This document shows, one piece after another, positions 1 through 7,323 of a stretch of 13,648 nucleotides of DNA. Under the pieces are notes generated by a model that saw only the letters and a list, made by a program, of their open reading frames with translations, searched no databases and was not told where the DNA came from. The stretch is from an uncultured Lachnospiraceae bacterium (GTDB lineage: Bacteria; Bacillota; Clostridia; Lachnospirales; Lachnospiraceae), in assembly GCA_958444395.1 (NCBI GenBank), contig CAUCOL010000012.1, positions 1-13,648 on the forward strand, in the 5' to 3' direction. The position numbers and the translations under genes are program-made. How positions within the stretch are numbered: position 1 is the first letter of the stretch; every line of letters begins with the position of its first letter.

Positions 1-76
1 ACTGCCCCAGCCATTTCGTAGATTCATATCCACACTCTTTACAGAAAAATATTGTTTTATTCTTTGCCCTTGCCAT
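1..76 (-). CDS. radA: RadA (Sms) DNA repair protein, N-terminal 25 codons only
   Basis: The reading frame starts with ATG at 76-74 and runs off the left edge. The visible protein begins MARAKNKTIFFCKECGYEST and continues KWLGQ. This is the typical start of RadA/Sms, with the first half (CxxC, Cys12 and Cys15) of its N-terminal four-cysteine zinc finger followed by the conserved KWxGQ. RadA is a RecA-like, DnaB-like ATPase that promotes branch migration of recombination intermediates; those domains lie outside the window. The start is only 3 bp after the TAA of the upstream gene and has just a weak GGAAAAG-like ribosome binding site inside that gene, so translation is probably coupled. The clpC-to-radA order, here with one small gene between, resembles the Bacillus clpC-radA arrangement. 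Confidence 0.88.
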   Translation of the reverse strand, partial: MARAKNKTIFFCKECGYESTKWLGQ

Positions 77-79
77 AGA

Positions 80-493
80 TTATAACTTTTCCACTTTCAC
101 ACTGGCAACCTGACCCGGATTCAGCTCAATGCTCAGAACCAGTTTTCCACCCAGGTTTGTTTTCATTTTTCCCAAATTGGTATCATCCATAAATACCTTA
201 TATTCCTGCTCCGGCTCTAACTCTAAAGTAATAGATGAATCTTCCCATCCTTCTATGTTAAAGCAGATTTCATTTTCATCCATGTGCATATTGGTTACTA
301 CTGTTCCCGGTACTGATTCGTATACGAATAAACCGTTCTTCTCTAACTTTGTGATCTCTTTAAATGTCTTGATCTTGTACAGATCTCCCTCGTACTCAAA
401 GTCAGATAGTTTCTTCTTTGCATCCAGTTCAAAGTTACCAAAACTCAGTGTACCATCAGCCTCTTTACGGATCAGTTCGTTGATTACTGCCAT
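80..493 (-). CDS. Conserved 137-residue protein of unknown function, between clpC and radA
   Basis: The protein starts MAVINELIRKEADGTLSFGN. I chose the ATG at 493-491 because AGGAGGA lies 8 bases upstream; a longer frame to 532 would put this strong ribosome binding site inside the gene. It has no signal peptide or membrane segment, a single cysteine (Cys77), and an acidic, beta-strand-like sequence. The first half carries KTFKEITKLEKNGLFVYESVPGT-like conserved text (about residues 42-64). The C-terminal half (residues 80-137) looks like a small beta-sandwich (ITLELEPEQEYKV, LVLSIEL, VASVKVEKL). From memory, similar Lachnospiraceae proteins are sometimes labelled 'endosialidase' in databases, but I see no glycosidase motif or catalytic domain, and 137 residues is far too short for one. 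It sits 168 bp after clpC and 3 bp before radA, so co-expression with radA is likely. The function is unknown. Confidence 0.85.
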   Translation of the reverse strand: MAVINELIRKEADGTLSFGNFELDAKKKLSDFEYEGDLYKIKTFKEITKLEKNGLFVYESVPGTVVTNMHMDENEICFNIEGWEDSSITLELEPEQEYKVFMDDTNLGKMKTNLGGKLVLSIELNPGQVASVKVEKL

Positions 494-585
494 TGTTTTC
501 TTCCTCCTGTATTTTAAATATTTCATAACCATTCAGACCCCTTACGAACAGTTACATATTTTAAAAACATCTTTGATTCTTACGT

Positions 586-609
586 TAGATTTATCTTATC
601 ATAAATCTA
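586..609. repeat. Perfect 9-bp inverted repeat, possible operator
   Basis: TAGATTTAT at 586-594 is the exact reverse complement of ATAAATCTA at 601-609, with a 6-base spacer (CTTATC). It lies in the 168-bp gap between clpC and the 137-residue gene and spans the best -10 candidate for that gene. The AT-rich arms and the lack of a following T tract argue against a terminator; a dimeric regulator site is a plausible reading. AT-rich intergenic DNA also gives such palindromes by chance. Confidence 0.4.
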
Positions 610-621
610 CTTTATTTTCTA
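593..621 (-). promoter_or_regulatory. Possible sigma-A promoter for the 137-residue gene and radA
   Basis: On the minus strand TAGAAA (621-616, 4 of 6 to TTGACA) is followed after 17 bases by TAAGAT (598-593, 4 of 6 to TATAAT), with a TGA immediately before it acting as an extended -10. The resulting leader would be about 90 bases. Both boxes are imperfect and the region is AT-rich, so this is a modest call. Its -10 lies inside the inverted repeat at 586-609. Confidence 0.3.
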
Positions 622-628
622 CATAATT

Positions 629-645
629 TGACAGAAATACTGTCA
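629..645 (-). terminator. Weak hairpin just after clpC, doubtful terminator
   Basis: TGACAG / CTGTCA form a 6-bp stem around a 5-base loop, 16 bases after the clpC stop codon. On the minus strand the stem is followed by AAATTATG rather than a T run, so it is a poor intrinsic terminator and may only stabilise the 3' end or be chance. Confidence 0.2.
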
Positions 646-661
646 GATTTATACGATCCAT

Positions 662-3103
662 TTACGCTTTCTGAAATGTAATCTTTTCCTCTTCGCAGTC
701 AATCCTGACTGTATCGCCGGCCTGAATCGTTCCGTCCAGAACACGTTCTGCCAGTTCATCTTCTATCTGGGTCTGAATCGCTCTTCGTACCGGTCTGGCA
801 CCATAGTTTTTATCAAATCCACTCTTTGCCAGCTGGATGACTGCCGCATCGGAGACATCCAGTGAAATGCTCATCTGTGCCTGTGTCCGTTTATCCAGAT
901 TCTTTAAAAGGATCCGTACGATATCCTGGATATTCTCCTGTGTCAGCATATGGAATACAAGAATCTCATCAATTCGGTTGATAAACTCCGGCTTGAAGAT
1001 CTTCTTTACCTCTTCCATGACGTTCTCTTTCATCTTCTTGTAGTCTTCTTCGGCGTCCTCTTTGACACCAAATCCCAGATGCTTCGGTTCTACGATCCGC
1101 TGAGCCCCCGCATTGGAGGTCATGATAATGATCGTATTTTTGAAGCTGACCTTTCTTCCCTGTGCATCGGTTACATGACCATCTTCCAGAATCTGCAGCA
1201 GGATATTAAAAACATCGGCATGTGCTTTTTCGATCTCATCAAACAGGATCACGGAATATGGATGGCGTCTGACTTTCTCGCTCAGCTGTCCTCCGTCCTC
1301 ATATCCCACATATCCCGGAGGCGAACCGATCATCTTAGACACGCTGTGCTTCTCCATATATTCAGACATGTCCACACGTATAATTTCATTTTCCCTGCCA
1401 AAAACAGCTTCTGCCAGGGTCTTGGACAATTCGGTCTTTCCCACACCGGTCGGTCCTAAGAACAGAAAGGAACCGATCGGACGGTTCGGATCCTTCAAAC
1501 CGACCCTGCCACGTCGTATTGCCTTAGATACAGCAGTTACCGCTTCGTCCTGACCTATCACACGCTCATGCAGGATCTCTTCCAGATGCTTTAAGCGTTC
1601 CATCTCTTCTTCCTGCAGCTTCTGCACCGGTATCTTCGTCCAATCGGCGATCACCGCTGCCACATCATTTTCTGTTACCTGTAGCCGCTGTGCTTCTTTA
1701 CTCTTTTCTACAGCTGTCTTCTTCTGTTCGATCTGCGTACGTACCGCTTCCTGACTTCTCTTGCATTCTGCCGCTTTCGCATAATTCTCAGAACGGATCG
1801 ACTCTTCTTTTTCTTTCTCAAGCCGGATCAGTTCCTCCTCCATCTGACGCAGCTCCGGCGATGGAACATACAGACTCAGACTGGTTCGTGCCGCTGCTTC
1901 ATCGATCAGATCGATGGCTTTATCCGGCAGAAAACGATCATTGATATAACGGGCTGACATCTTCACCGCTGCCAGGATCGCCGCCTGCGTGATCGTCACA
2001 TGGTGATGCTCCTCATATCTCGGTGCCAGCCCTTTCAGGATGCCAATCGTCTCTTCCTCTGACGGTTCTTCCACTACAACCGACTGGAATCGTCTTTCCA
2101 GTGCTGCATCTTTCTCAATGTATTTACGATATTCTTCTCTGGTCGTGGCGCCGATGATCTGTATCTCCCCACGCGCCAGCGATGGTTTTAGGATATTCGC
2201 CGCATCAATTGCACCTTCTGCTCCGCCTGCCCCGATGATCGTATGGATCTCATCAATAAACAGCAGGATATTTCCACACTGACGCACTTCTTTTAAGGCA
2301 CGCTTGATACGTTCCTCAAACTCACCACGATACTTAGATCCCGCTACCATACCGGACAGATCCAATGTCAGCACACGCTTATCCTGCAGATTCTCCGGAA
2401 TATCCTCTGCAACGATTTTCTGTGCCAGCCCTTCTACTACAGCTGTCTTACCGACACCCGGCTCACCGATCAGGCATGGATTATTCTTCGTTCTCCTGCT
2501 GAGGATCTGTACGATCCGGTGAATCTCTCGCTCTCTTCCGATCACCGGATCCAGCTTTCCTTCCTTCGCAAGCACCGTCATATCCCGGCTATACTGATCC
2601 AAAATCGGCGTCGTAGACTTGTTCTTTTTATTTTTCTGCATCATGTATTCATTTTTGGCATTGTTCATATCCTGGCCGGCAGCTGTCATCACGTCCAGAT
2701 ACAGTTTCTGTACATTGATACCCTTTGTATTCAACAGACGTACGGCAATGCTGTCAGACTCCCGAAGAATCGCAGCCAGCAGATGTTCTGTGCCTGCCTG
2801 GGAAGCCCCAAAACGTCCTGCATCGGTCAGACTCGCCTCAATGATCTTCTGTGCTCTTGGGGTGAAGTCTTCCTTTTCCTTTAATAAAACAGAGTTTCCC
2901 GGTGCGAGCATTTCATTCATCAGCTCAAGAATCTTTTCTTCTTCCACTCCGTTTTCTTTTAATACTTCTGATGCCAGTCCCGGATTCTTGATCAGGGATA
3001 CCAGTAAATGTTCGGTTCCTACATAATTCTGCCCCATCATTTTGGCAATATTTTTTGCATCATCCAACACTCTCTGTGCACTATTGGTAAAACGATTTCG
3101 CAT
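662..3103 (-). CDS. clpC: ClpC, AAA+ unfoldase subunit of the ClpCP protease
   Basis: This 813-residue Hsp100 ATPase unfolds substrates and feeds them to ClpP in the cytoplasm. The tandem Clp N-repeats occupy residues 1-140. D1 carries Walker A GEPGVGKT (213-220), Walker B LFIDE (281-285), pore-loop KYRG (257-260) and Arg337/Arg338. A short UVR-like coiled middle domain (about 415-470) identifies ClpC rather than ClpB, whose middle domain is much longer. D2 carries GPTGVGKT (550-557), VILFDE (618-623) and the GYVG pore loop (597-600). LGF at 676-678 matches the ClpP-docking loop of ClpC/ClpX. The start is the ATG at 3103 ([10 protein letters not shown]), which fits the family N-terminus and has GAGG 8 bases upstream. 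Alternatives are ATG at 3130 and TTG at 3148, both of which have purine-rich upstream sequence. ctsR, mcsA and mcsB, often found upstream in Bacilli, are absent, and no CtsR heptad repeat is seen in the 74-bp gap upstream. Confidence 0.96.
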   Translation of the reverse strand: MRNRFTNSAQRVLDDAKNIAKMMGQNYVGTEHLLVSLIKNPGLASEVLKENGVEEEKILELMNEMLAPGNSVLLKEKEDFTPRAQKIIEASLTDAGRFGASQAGTEHLLAAILRESDSIAVRLLNTKGINVQKLYLDVMTAAGQDMNNAKNEYMMQKNKKNKSTTPILDQYSRDMTVLAKEGKLDPVIGREREIHRIVQILSRRTKNNPCLIGEPGVGKTAVVEGLAQKIVAEDIPENLQDKRVLTLDLSGMVAGSKYRGEFEERIKRALKEVRQCGNILLFIDEIHTIIGAGGAEGAIDAANILKPSLARGEIQIIGATTREEYRKYIEKDAALERRFQSVVVEEPSEEETIGILKGLAPRYEEHHHVTITQAAILAAVKMSARYINDRFLPDKAIDLIDEAAARTSLSLYVPSPELRQMEEELIRLEKEKEESIRSENYAKAAECKRSQEAVRTQIEQKKTAVEKSKEAQRLQVTENDVAAVIADWTKIPVQKLQEEEMERLKHLEEILHERVIGQDEAVTAVSKAIRRGRVGLKDPNRPIGSFLFLGPTGVGKTELSKTLAEAVFGRENEIIRVDMSEYMEKHSVSKMIGSPPGYVGYEDGGQLSEKVRRHPYSVILFDEIEKAHADVFNILLQILEDGHVTDAQGRKVSFKNTIIIMTSNAGAQRIVEPKHLGFGVKEDAEEDYKKMKENVMEEVKKIFKPEFINRIDEILVFHMLTQENIQDIVRILLKNLDKRTQAQMSISLDVSDAAVIQLAKSGFDKNYGARPVRRAIQTQIEDELAERVLDGTIQAGDTVRIDCEEEKITFQKA

Positions 3104-3158
3104 TGTGTCATCCTCATTTCTGCATTGCATTTCTTCTCCCCCCGGCAATGCTCGGTCT

Positions 3159-3164
3159 ATTATA
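3159..3164 (-). promoter_or_regulatory. Consensus -10 hexamer upstream of clpC, no clear -35
   Basis: TATAAT reads on the minus strand at 3164-3159, in the 74-bp gap between the cohesin-like gene and clpC. No TTGACA-like box stands 16-18 bases upstream; a TGACC sits too close (11-base gap). It could be a weak internal promoter or chance. Confidence 0.22.
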
Positions 3165-3177
3165 TTTATTTGTCCGG

Positions 3178-4137
3178 TCAGGATTCGTACTTCCGACGTT
3201 TTTCTTCCAATCGTTTCTCTATTTCTTCCATTGTCTCTCCGGCAGCTTCTTCTGACCAGGACTCCGGCTCATTTTCTGTATCCCGGATTCTTTTTTCACC
3301 GGCATCCATTTCATCCGTGCTTTCTTCTTCCTCGTCTTCATAATAGTGATCCGTCGGTCTGCAGAGCCGGTAGATCAGAATACACAGTCCTATAAAAGAA
3401 AGTATAATCACTATAACACAAGTTGTTGCAGAAAGCCCATTATCTTTTTGTAAACTTTCATCCGCCACCGCATTCTCCCTGCCATCTGTTTCCTCCGGCA
3501 GGAATGTCGGCTGGCCATTATCCGCATCAGAAAATGCCTCTTTCGTCACACTGTCTGACGCTTCCTCTGTCGGTGCCGCTGTCATTCCATCTGTGGGATC
3601 AGGAAGCACCGGTGACGCCTGTACATCTGCCGGCTGATCCTTTCCTTCTTCTGCCGGCTCCGGCGTTTGTTTCTTTTCTGTGCCCTTTTTTACTATATGC
3701 ATTGTCAATGCACTGGAAGCTACGGACATCCTGCTGGAATCCTCTGCCAGATAGACACGATATGGTTCCTGTAGTTCAATGGTCACATAGCCCGGCTTCC
3801 GGGCTTTGAACTTAATCGAATACTTTAATCTTGCAGTCCCTTCTTCTCTTCCGGTATCAGATATAAAGAATACATCATCATTGCCGCTGGAAACACCTCC
3901 GCCGGTAATATATTTGATCTTACTCTGGTCATAACGAAAATAACCTTCAAATCCATTCATCTGATCGGTGGAAGAAATCGTGATCACCACATAGAATACA
4001 TCTCCCACTGCCTGTGTGACGGATTCTGTCTGAATCGCCACCCCGGCTCCGGCAGCCTGTACCGTCCGTGAGCCGCCTCCCCATATCCCACATAACGCCA
4101 GCAATAGAAAAGCAACCCGGCCTATTCTCTCTTTCAT
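3178..4137 (-). CDS. Membrane-anchored protein with a cohesin-like extracellular domain
   Basis: This is a 319-residue type I membrane protein. A signal peptide (residues 1 to about 29, hydrophobic VAFLLLALCGIWG, cleavage near VQAA) precedes a beta-rich domain at about 31-150. The pattern there is 'AVGDVFYVVITIS...MNGFEGYFRYDQSKIKYI...GTARLKYSIKFKARKPGYVTIEL', which follows the strand layout of cohesin-type domains: a VGD entry, a GFEGxxxYD centre and a late GxxxL strand. A Pro/Glu/Asp/Thr-rich linker spans about 152-235, and a single membrane helix (about 238-257, CVIVIILSFIGLCILIYRLC) leads to an acidic cytoplasmic tail. The tail ends in a charged helix (302-317, ETMEEIEKRLEEKRRK). The ATG at 4137 has AGAGGGA upstream and is 13 bp after the hydrolase stop codon, so the two are almost surely co-transcribed. 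A role in holding a partner protein at the cell surface is an inference; the fold assignment is from pattern only. Confidence 0.8.
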   Translation of the reverse strand: MKERIGRVAFLLLALCGIWGGGSRTVQAAGAGVAIQTESVTQAVGDVFYVVITISSTDQMNGFEGYFRYDQSKIKYITGGGVSSGNDDVFFISDTGREEGTARLKYSIKFKARKPGYVTIELQEPYRVYLAEDSSRMSVASSALTMHIVKKGTEKKQTPEPAEEGKDQPADVQASPVLPDPTDGMTAAPTEEASDSVTKEAFSDADNGQPTFLPEETDGRENAVADESLQKDNGLSATTCVIVIILSFIGLCILIYRLCRPTDHYYEDEEEESTDEMDAGEKRIRDTENEPESWSEEAAGETMEEIEKRLEEKRRKYES

Positions 4138-4150
4138 CGCCTAATCCCTC

Positions 4151-6406
4151 TTATCTGGCGGCAGTTTTCTTAACCTTGACCGCTGACTTTCGTGTGATCT
4201 TTATCTTGTACTTTCGCACTTTTCCGCTTTGCGCTGTCACCTTGACCGTATATGTCCTGGTTCCGACTTTTAATTTTTTGGTACCGGTTCCCGTAACCTT
4301 TGCTGCGGCACTGACCTGTGATGCGGTAATTTTAACCTTTTTCACATTATTTTCAACTGTCAGCATATAGGTTCTGCTGCCATCGTCTCCCTGCTGGAAT
4401 GCATTGGTAAAGGCGTGTCCTTTTACTGATAAAGCTTTCAGATAGTTGTTGGTATCGACCACTGCAGTTGGTACCGGGCTTGCCGATGCCGGCATGCCCT
4501 TGTAGACCGGAATAGAGAATACCAGCTTCATGGAAGTCACTTCTGATCCATATGCAGATGCCGTCTTGATTCCTTCACTGTTCGGTGCCTCTATGTTCGC
4601 CATATACTGATGGTTGTATGTATTGCTTGATGTAACATTAAACTTCTGCAGATACAGCGTATTCTGACCTACATTAATGTAATTGCCACCAATATACCGT
4701 GCTCCTCCCACGATCGCTTTATAGATCGTATTCCACGGACGACAATAGGTCGTGTCTTTGCTTGCCCATGCCAGTCCGCTTGCAACAGCACCGCCGGCTG
4801 CCGTACTGTTTCCGGCTCCTATATTGTAGAAGTTATAGATACCGGCATAACCGGATACTGTACCGGATACCGACGAACTCATACTGTTTGGTCCTGTTAC
4901 AACCTCCTGTTTTACACGGGATGCCAGATGGTACGGATTGACACCGGACTCTTTTGCGGCATCCATAAAGGTCTTGGAATATGTAATCGTCTGTCCTACT
5001 CCGTTATCGTCTGTGTAGGTGTACGACTTTTGGTACATCGGTGTATTCTTGAGAACATTCTCAACACCCTTCTGTGTCTGAGAACCACTCTGGTATTCCA
5101 GGCTTTCAAACTGGAAGATACCCTTTTCATCCATAAAGTTTCTAGGATCCATGTAGTATTTTACCGCTTTTTCGGAAGCAGTGACCCAAGTAGAGCCATC
5201 AAATGGAATGAAACGATCATTCTCAGCATCGTATGCACCTGCCTCCGTTGATTTCCATTCCTTCGACTTGCTGTTACTGATCAGGTTATAGCCTACCTTG
5301 CTTTCATTTGCGATCGCATCTGCCCAGTCCAGTCCGGTCTGATATGCCTTAAACTGCCACTTCGGATATTTTGCATGCAGCTTCATCAGCTGTGTGATAT
5401 AGCTGCTTGGGAATCCTTCTTTTACTAACAGCTTCTTGAACTGTTTATCCGACAAAGTTGATACGTCATTTGAACTTGTATCGGACTTCGTATCACTCTC
5501 TCCCGGTGGTACCGTCGGTCTTGTCCACGGTGTTGTCTTTGGTCCCGGTGTCTCATCCGGCATCTCTGTCGGCTTCGGTGTCTCAGCTGCTTCCACCTTC
5601 ACCTGCTGGAAACGTACCAGATTTGCTGCTACATAGCCATGATATGTCTTCGCATTTACTTCTACATCTACACTAAAATACTTCACGCCGGACACAGTCT
5701 TCTCTCCGGTCAGCATAACCTGCGTTCCATCCATCATGGCGATCGCCTGTCCTTTGATCTGTACCGGTACTGTTTTTCCGGCTGTTTTCTTCAGAGTCAC
5801 CTGACCGGAAGTTGTAATAATCCCCGGAATAGAGCTTGAAAAATCCGTCACGACAGATTTTGCCGGAATATAGCCCGTCAGCCGCTCTTTATTATAAGTA
5901 AAAGATACCTGATAATATTTTACACTGGCTACCATCGTCTCAGACAAGATCTGTACTTTCTTCTTCCGTGCCAGCTTCACATTTGTGCCGTTTTTCTTCA
6001 TGACACAGCCGTTTTTGATCGCACGGGTGCGCACGATCACACCGCTCGGTGACACGATACCGGATATATGGGTGCATACATCTCCACTGAGAACCGAAAG
6101 ATATTTGGCATATACATAGCCGCTGACCTTTTTGCCGGCATGGCGAAAACGTATCTTGTACCATTTTTTATTCTGTGCAAGAATCGTAACCTTCGTTCCA
6201 TCCTCCAGCGCAATCCGGTTGCTGCCGGACTTCAAAAAGGCATACTTCTTGCCCGGACCTTTCCGGACATTCAGACTGCCGCTGACCGTTACTGTACCAA
6301 CAGCTGTGGCATATGTCATGTCTCCTATCTGGGCGATCTGCCAGATAATGAATGTACACAGGATGATCACCAGTGCACCGATTTCTCCTCCGATTCTCTT
6401 CTTCAT
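4151..6406 (-). CDS. Secreted SH3-repeat beta-N-acetylglucosaminidase with cadherin-like C-terminus
   Basis: This is a 751-residue exported cell-wall hydrolase. A signal peptide or N-terminal anchor spans residues 1 to about 35. Three SH3b-type repeats follow at about 38-105 (SGSLNVRKGPGKKYAFL, GYVYAKYL), 114-187 (diverged, GYIPAKSV) and 195-265 (diverged, GYVAANLV). A Pro/Thr linker lies at 270-312. The catalytic region is about 340-640 and resembles LytD/GH73-family endo-beta-N-acetylglucosaminidases; Glu501 in PYHLASRVKQE is the likely catalytic acid, matching the family's 'AxxxxxE' helix. The C-terminus (653-738, LKALSVKGHAF to YKIKITRKS) resembles a cadherin-like beta-sandwich domain. 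It should cut the glycan strand of peptidoglycan. The start is fixed near 6406: an in-frame TAA lies two codons upstream and the next Met (30) would remove the signal. AGGAGG is 14 bases from the ATG, unusually far. Confidence 0.9.
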   Translation of the reverse strand: MKKRIGGEIGALVIILCTFIIWQIAQIGDMTYATAVGTVTVSGSLNVRKGPGKKYAFLKSGSNRIALEDGTKVTILAQNKKWYKIRFRHAGKKVSGYVYAKYLSVLSGDVCTHISGIVSPSGVIVRTRAIKNGCVMKKNGTNVKLARKKKVQILSETMVASVKYYQVSFTYNKERLTGYIPAKSVVTDFSSSIPGIITTSGQVTLKKTAGKTVPVQIKGQAIAMMDGTQVMLTGEKTVSGVKYFSVDVEVNAKTYHGYVAANLVRFQQVKVEAAETPKPTEMPDETPGPKTTPWTRPTVPPGESDTKSDTSSNDVSTLSDKQFKKLLVKEGFPSSYITQLMKLHAKYPKWQFKAYQTGLDWADAIANESKVGYNLISNSKSKEWKSTEAGAYDAENDRFIPFDGSTWVTASEKAVKYYMDPRNFMDEKGIFQFESLEYQSGSQTQKGVENVLKNTPMYQKSYTYTDDNGVGQTITYSKTFMDAAKESGVNPYHLASRVKQEVVTGPNSMSSSVSGTVSGYAGIYNFYNIGAGNSTAAGGAVASGLAWASKDTTYCRPWNTIYKAIVGGARYIGGNYINVGQNTLYLQKFNVTSSNTYNHQYMANIEAPNSEGIKTASAYGSEVTSMKLVFSIPVYKGMPASASPVPTAVVDTNNYLKALSVKGHAFTNAFQQGDDGSRTYMLTVENNVKKVKITASQVSAAAKVTGTGTKKLKVGTRTYTVKVTAQSGKVRKYKIKITRKSAVKVKKTAAR

Positions 6407-6420
6407 GCCTTATACCGCTT

Positions 6421-6426
6421 CCTCCT
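6421..6426 (-). promoter_or_regulatory. Ribosome binding site at unusual distance from the hydrolase start
   Basis: AGGAGG on the minus strand ends 14 bases before the ATG at 6406. No start codon lies at the usual 5-9 base distance in this frame because of an in-frame TAA, so the start is either served by this distant site or by the weak AAGG directly before the ATG. Confidence 0.5.
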
Positions 6427-6444
6427 CAGTGACTTTCGTCTTTC

Positions 6445-7323
6445 TCAACCATTCTTCAGCATTTCCTTCAGATCCTGTGTATCAAATACATAATGCGCAT
6501 TGCAGAACTGGCAGTTCACCTCGATCGGCTCTCCGTCATCGATCATCTCCTGCAGATCTTTTCGCCCTATGCTGGCAATCGCTTTTGATACACGTTCTTT
6601 GGAGCAGTTGCAGTAATACTCCGTTGGGATCGTATCAAGAATCTCTGTACCAAGTCCCTCCATCAGATACTCTAAAATATCCTCCGGAAGCATCCCTTTA
6701 TCTAACATTCCCGTAACAGAATCAATCTCACCCAGTCTTTTTTCCAGCTTGTCGATCACCGTCTCCTCTGCAAACGGCATAACCTGAATAATAAATCCGC
6801 CCGCCTGGCGCACATGGTTATCATGATCCATCAGCACACCCAGTCCAACAGATGACGGAACCTGCTCTGATGTTGCATAATAATATGTCAGATCCTCTGC
6901 AATCTCTCCGGATACCAGATGCGTCTGCCCGTTATATGGCTCTTTCATGCCGATATCACGGATCACATTCAGAAAACCTGGTCCGATCGCACCGGAAACA
7001 TCCAACTTGCCTTTGGCATTTGGCGGGAGCATCACCCCCGGATTCTTAACATATCCTTTGACTCTTGCCTGTGCATCCGCTGTGACGGTAACGCCACCAA
7101 TCGGACCACCACACTCAATCTGCAGAGTCAGAATATCCTTTTCTCCCTTCATCATGCAGCCCATCATACTGCCTGCCGTCAACAGTCGTCCCAGTGCGGC
7201 AGTCGCTACCGGACTGGTATTATGGATCTGTCTAGCTCTTTCTACTATATTTTTCGTCGTCGCGGCAAACACGCGCAGCTGATGATCCGCTGCCGTTGCT
7301 CTGACAATATAATCCTTATCCAT
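6445..7323 (-). CDS. hslO: Hsp33, redox-activated chaperone
   Basis: This 292-residue protein is a cytoplasmic holdase that is switched on by oxidation. The C-terminal redox switch is complete: Cys238-x-Cys240 (YYCNCSKERV) and Cys271-x-x-Cys274 (NCQFCNAHYVF), which hold zinc when reduced and form disulphides under oxidative stress. The N-terminal substrate-binding domain shows the usual family text: VERARQIHNTSPVATAALGR, GGPIGGVTVTAD, KGYVKNP, and a GEIAEDLTYYYATSEQVPSSVGLGV segment at about 139-163. The length is normal for the family. The ATG at 7323 overlaps the stop of the upstream methyltransferase as TAATG and has GGAGG close by, so the two are translationally coupled. It belongs to the cluster leading toward clpC, giving two protein-quality-control genes in one direction. 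Confidence 0.96.
   Translation of the reverse strand: MDKDYIVRATAADHQLRVFAATTKNIVERARQIHNTSPVATAALGRLLTAGSMMGCMMKGEKDILTLQIECGGPIGGVTVTADAQARVKGYVKNPGVMLPPNAKGKLDVSGAIGPGFLNVIRDIGMKEPYNGQTHLVSGEIAEDLTYYYATSEQVPSSVGLGVLMDHDNHVRQAGGFIIQVMPFAEETVIDKLEKRLGEIDSVTGMLDKGMLPEDILEYLMEGLGTEILDTIPTEYYCNCSKERVSKAIASIGRKDLQEMIDDGEPIEVNCQFCNAHYVFDTQDLKEMLKNG

Noticed and set aside
629..657. Plus-strand TTGACA-17-ATACGA promoter-like pair
   Set aside because: The -35 is formed by the small hairpin near the end of clpC and the -10 is poor. It would only drive antisense RNA into clpC, with no supporting gene.
3104..3148. Longer ClpC from TTG at 3148 or ATG at 3130
   Set aside because: The extra residues (MPGGEEMQCRNEDDT) do not resemble the ClpC N-terminus, whereas [10 protein letters not shown] does and has GAGG at proper distance. 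The ATG at 3130 cannot be fully excluded.
6068..6716. Plus-strand open frames of 141 and 194 codons opposite the hydrolase and hslO
   Set aside because: Both overlap well-supported minus-strand genes and have no protein-like features; they are antisense shadows.
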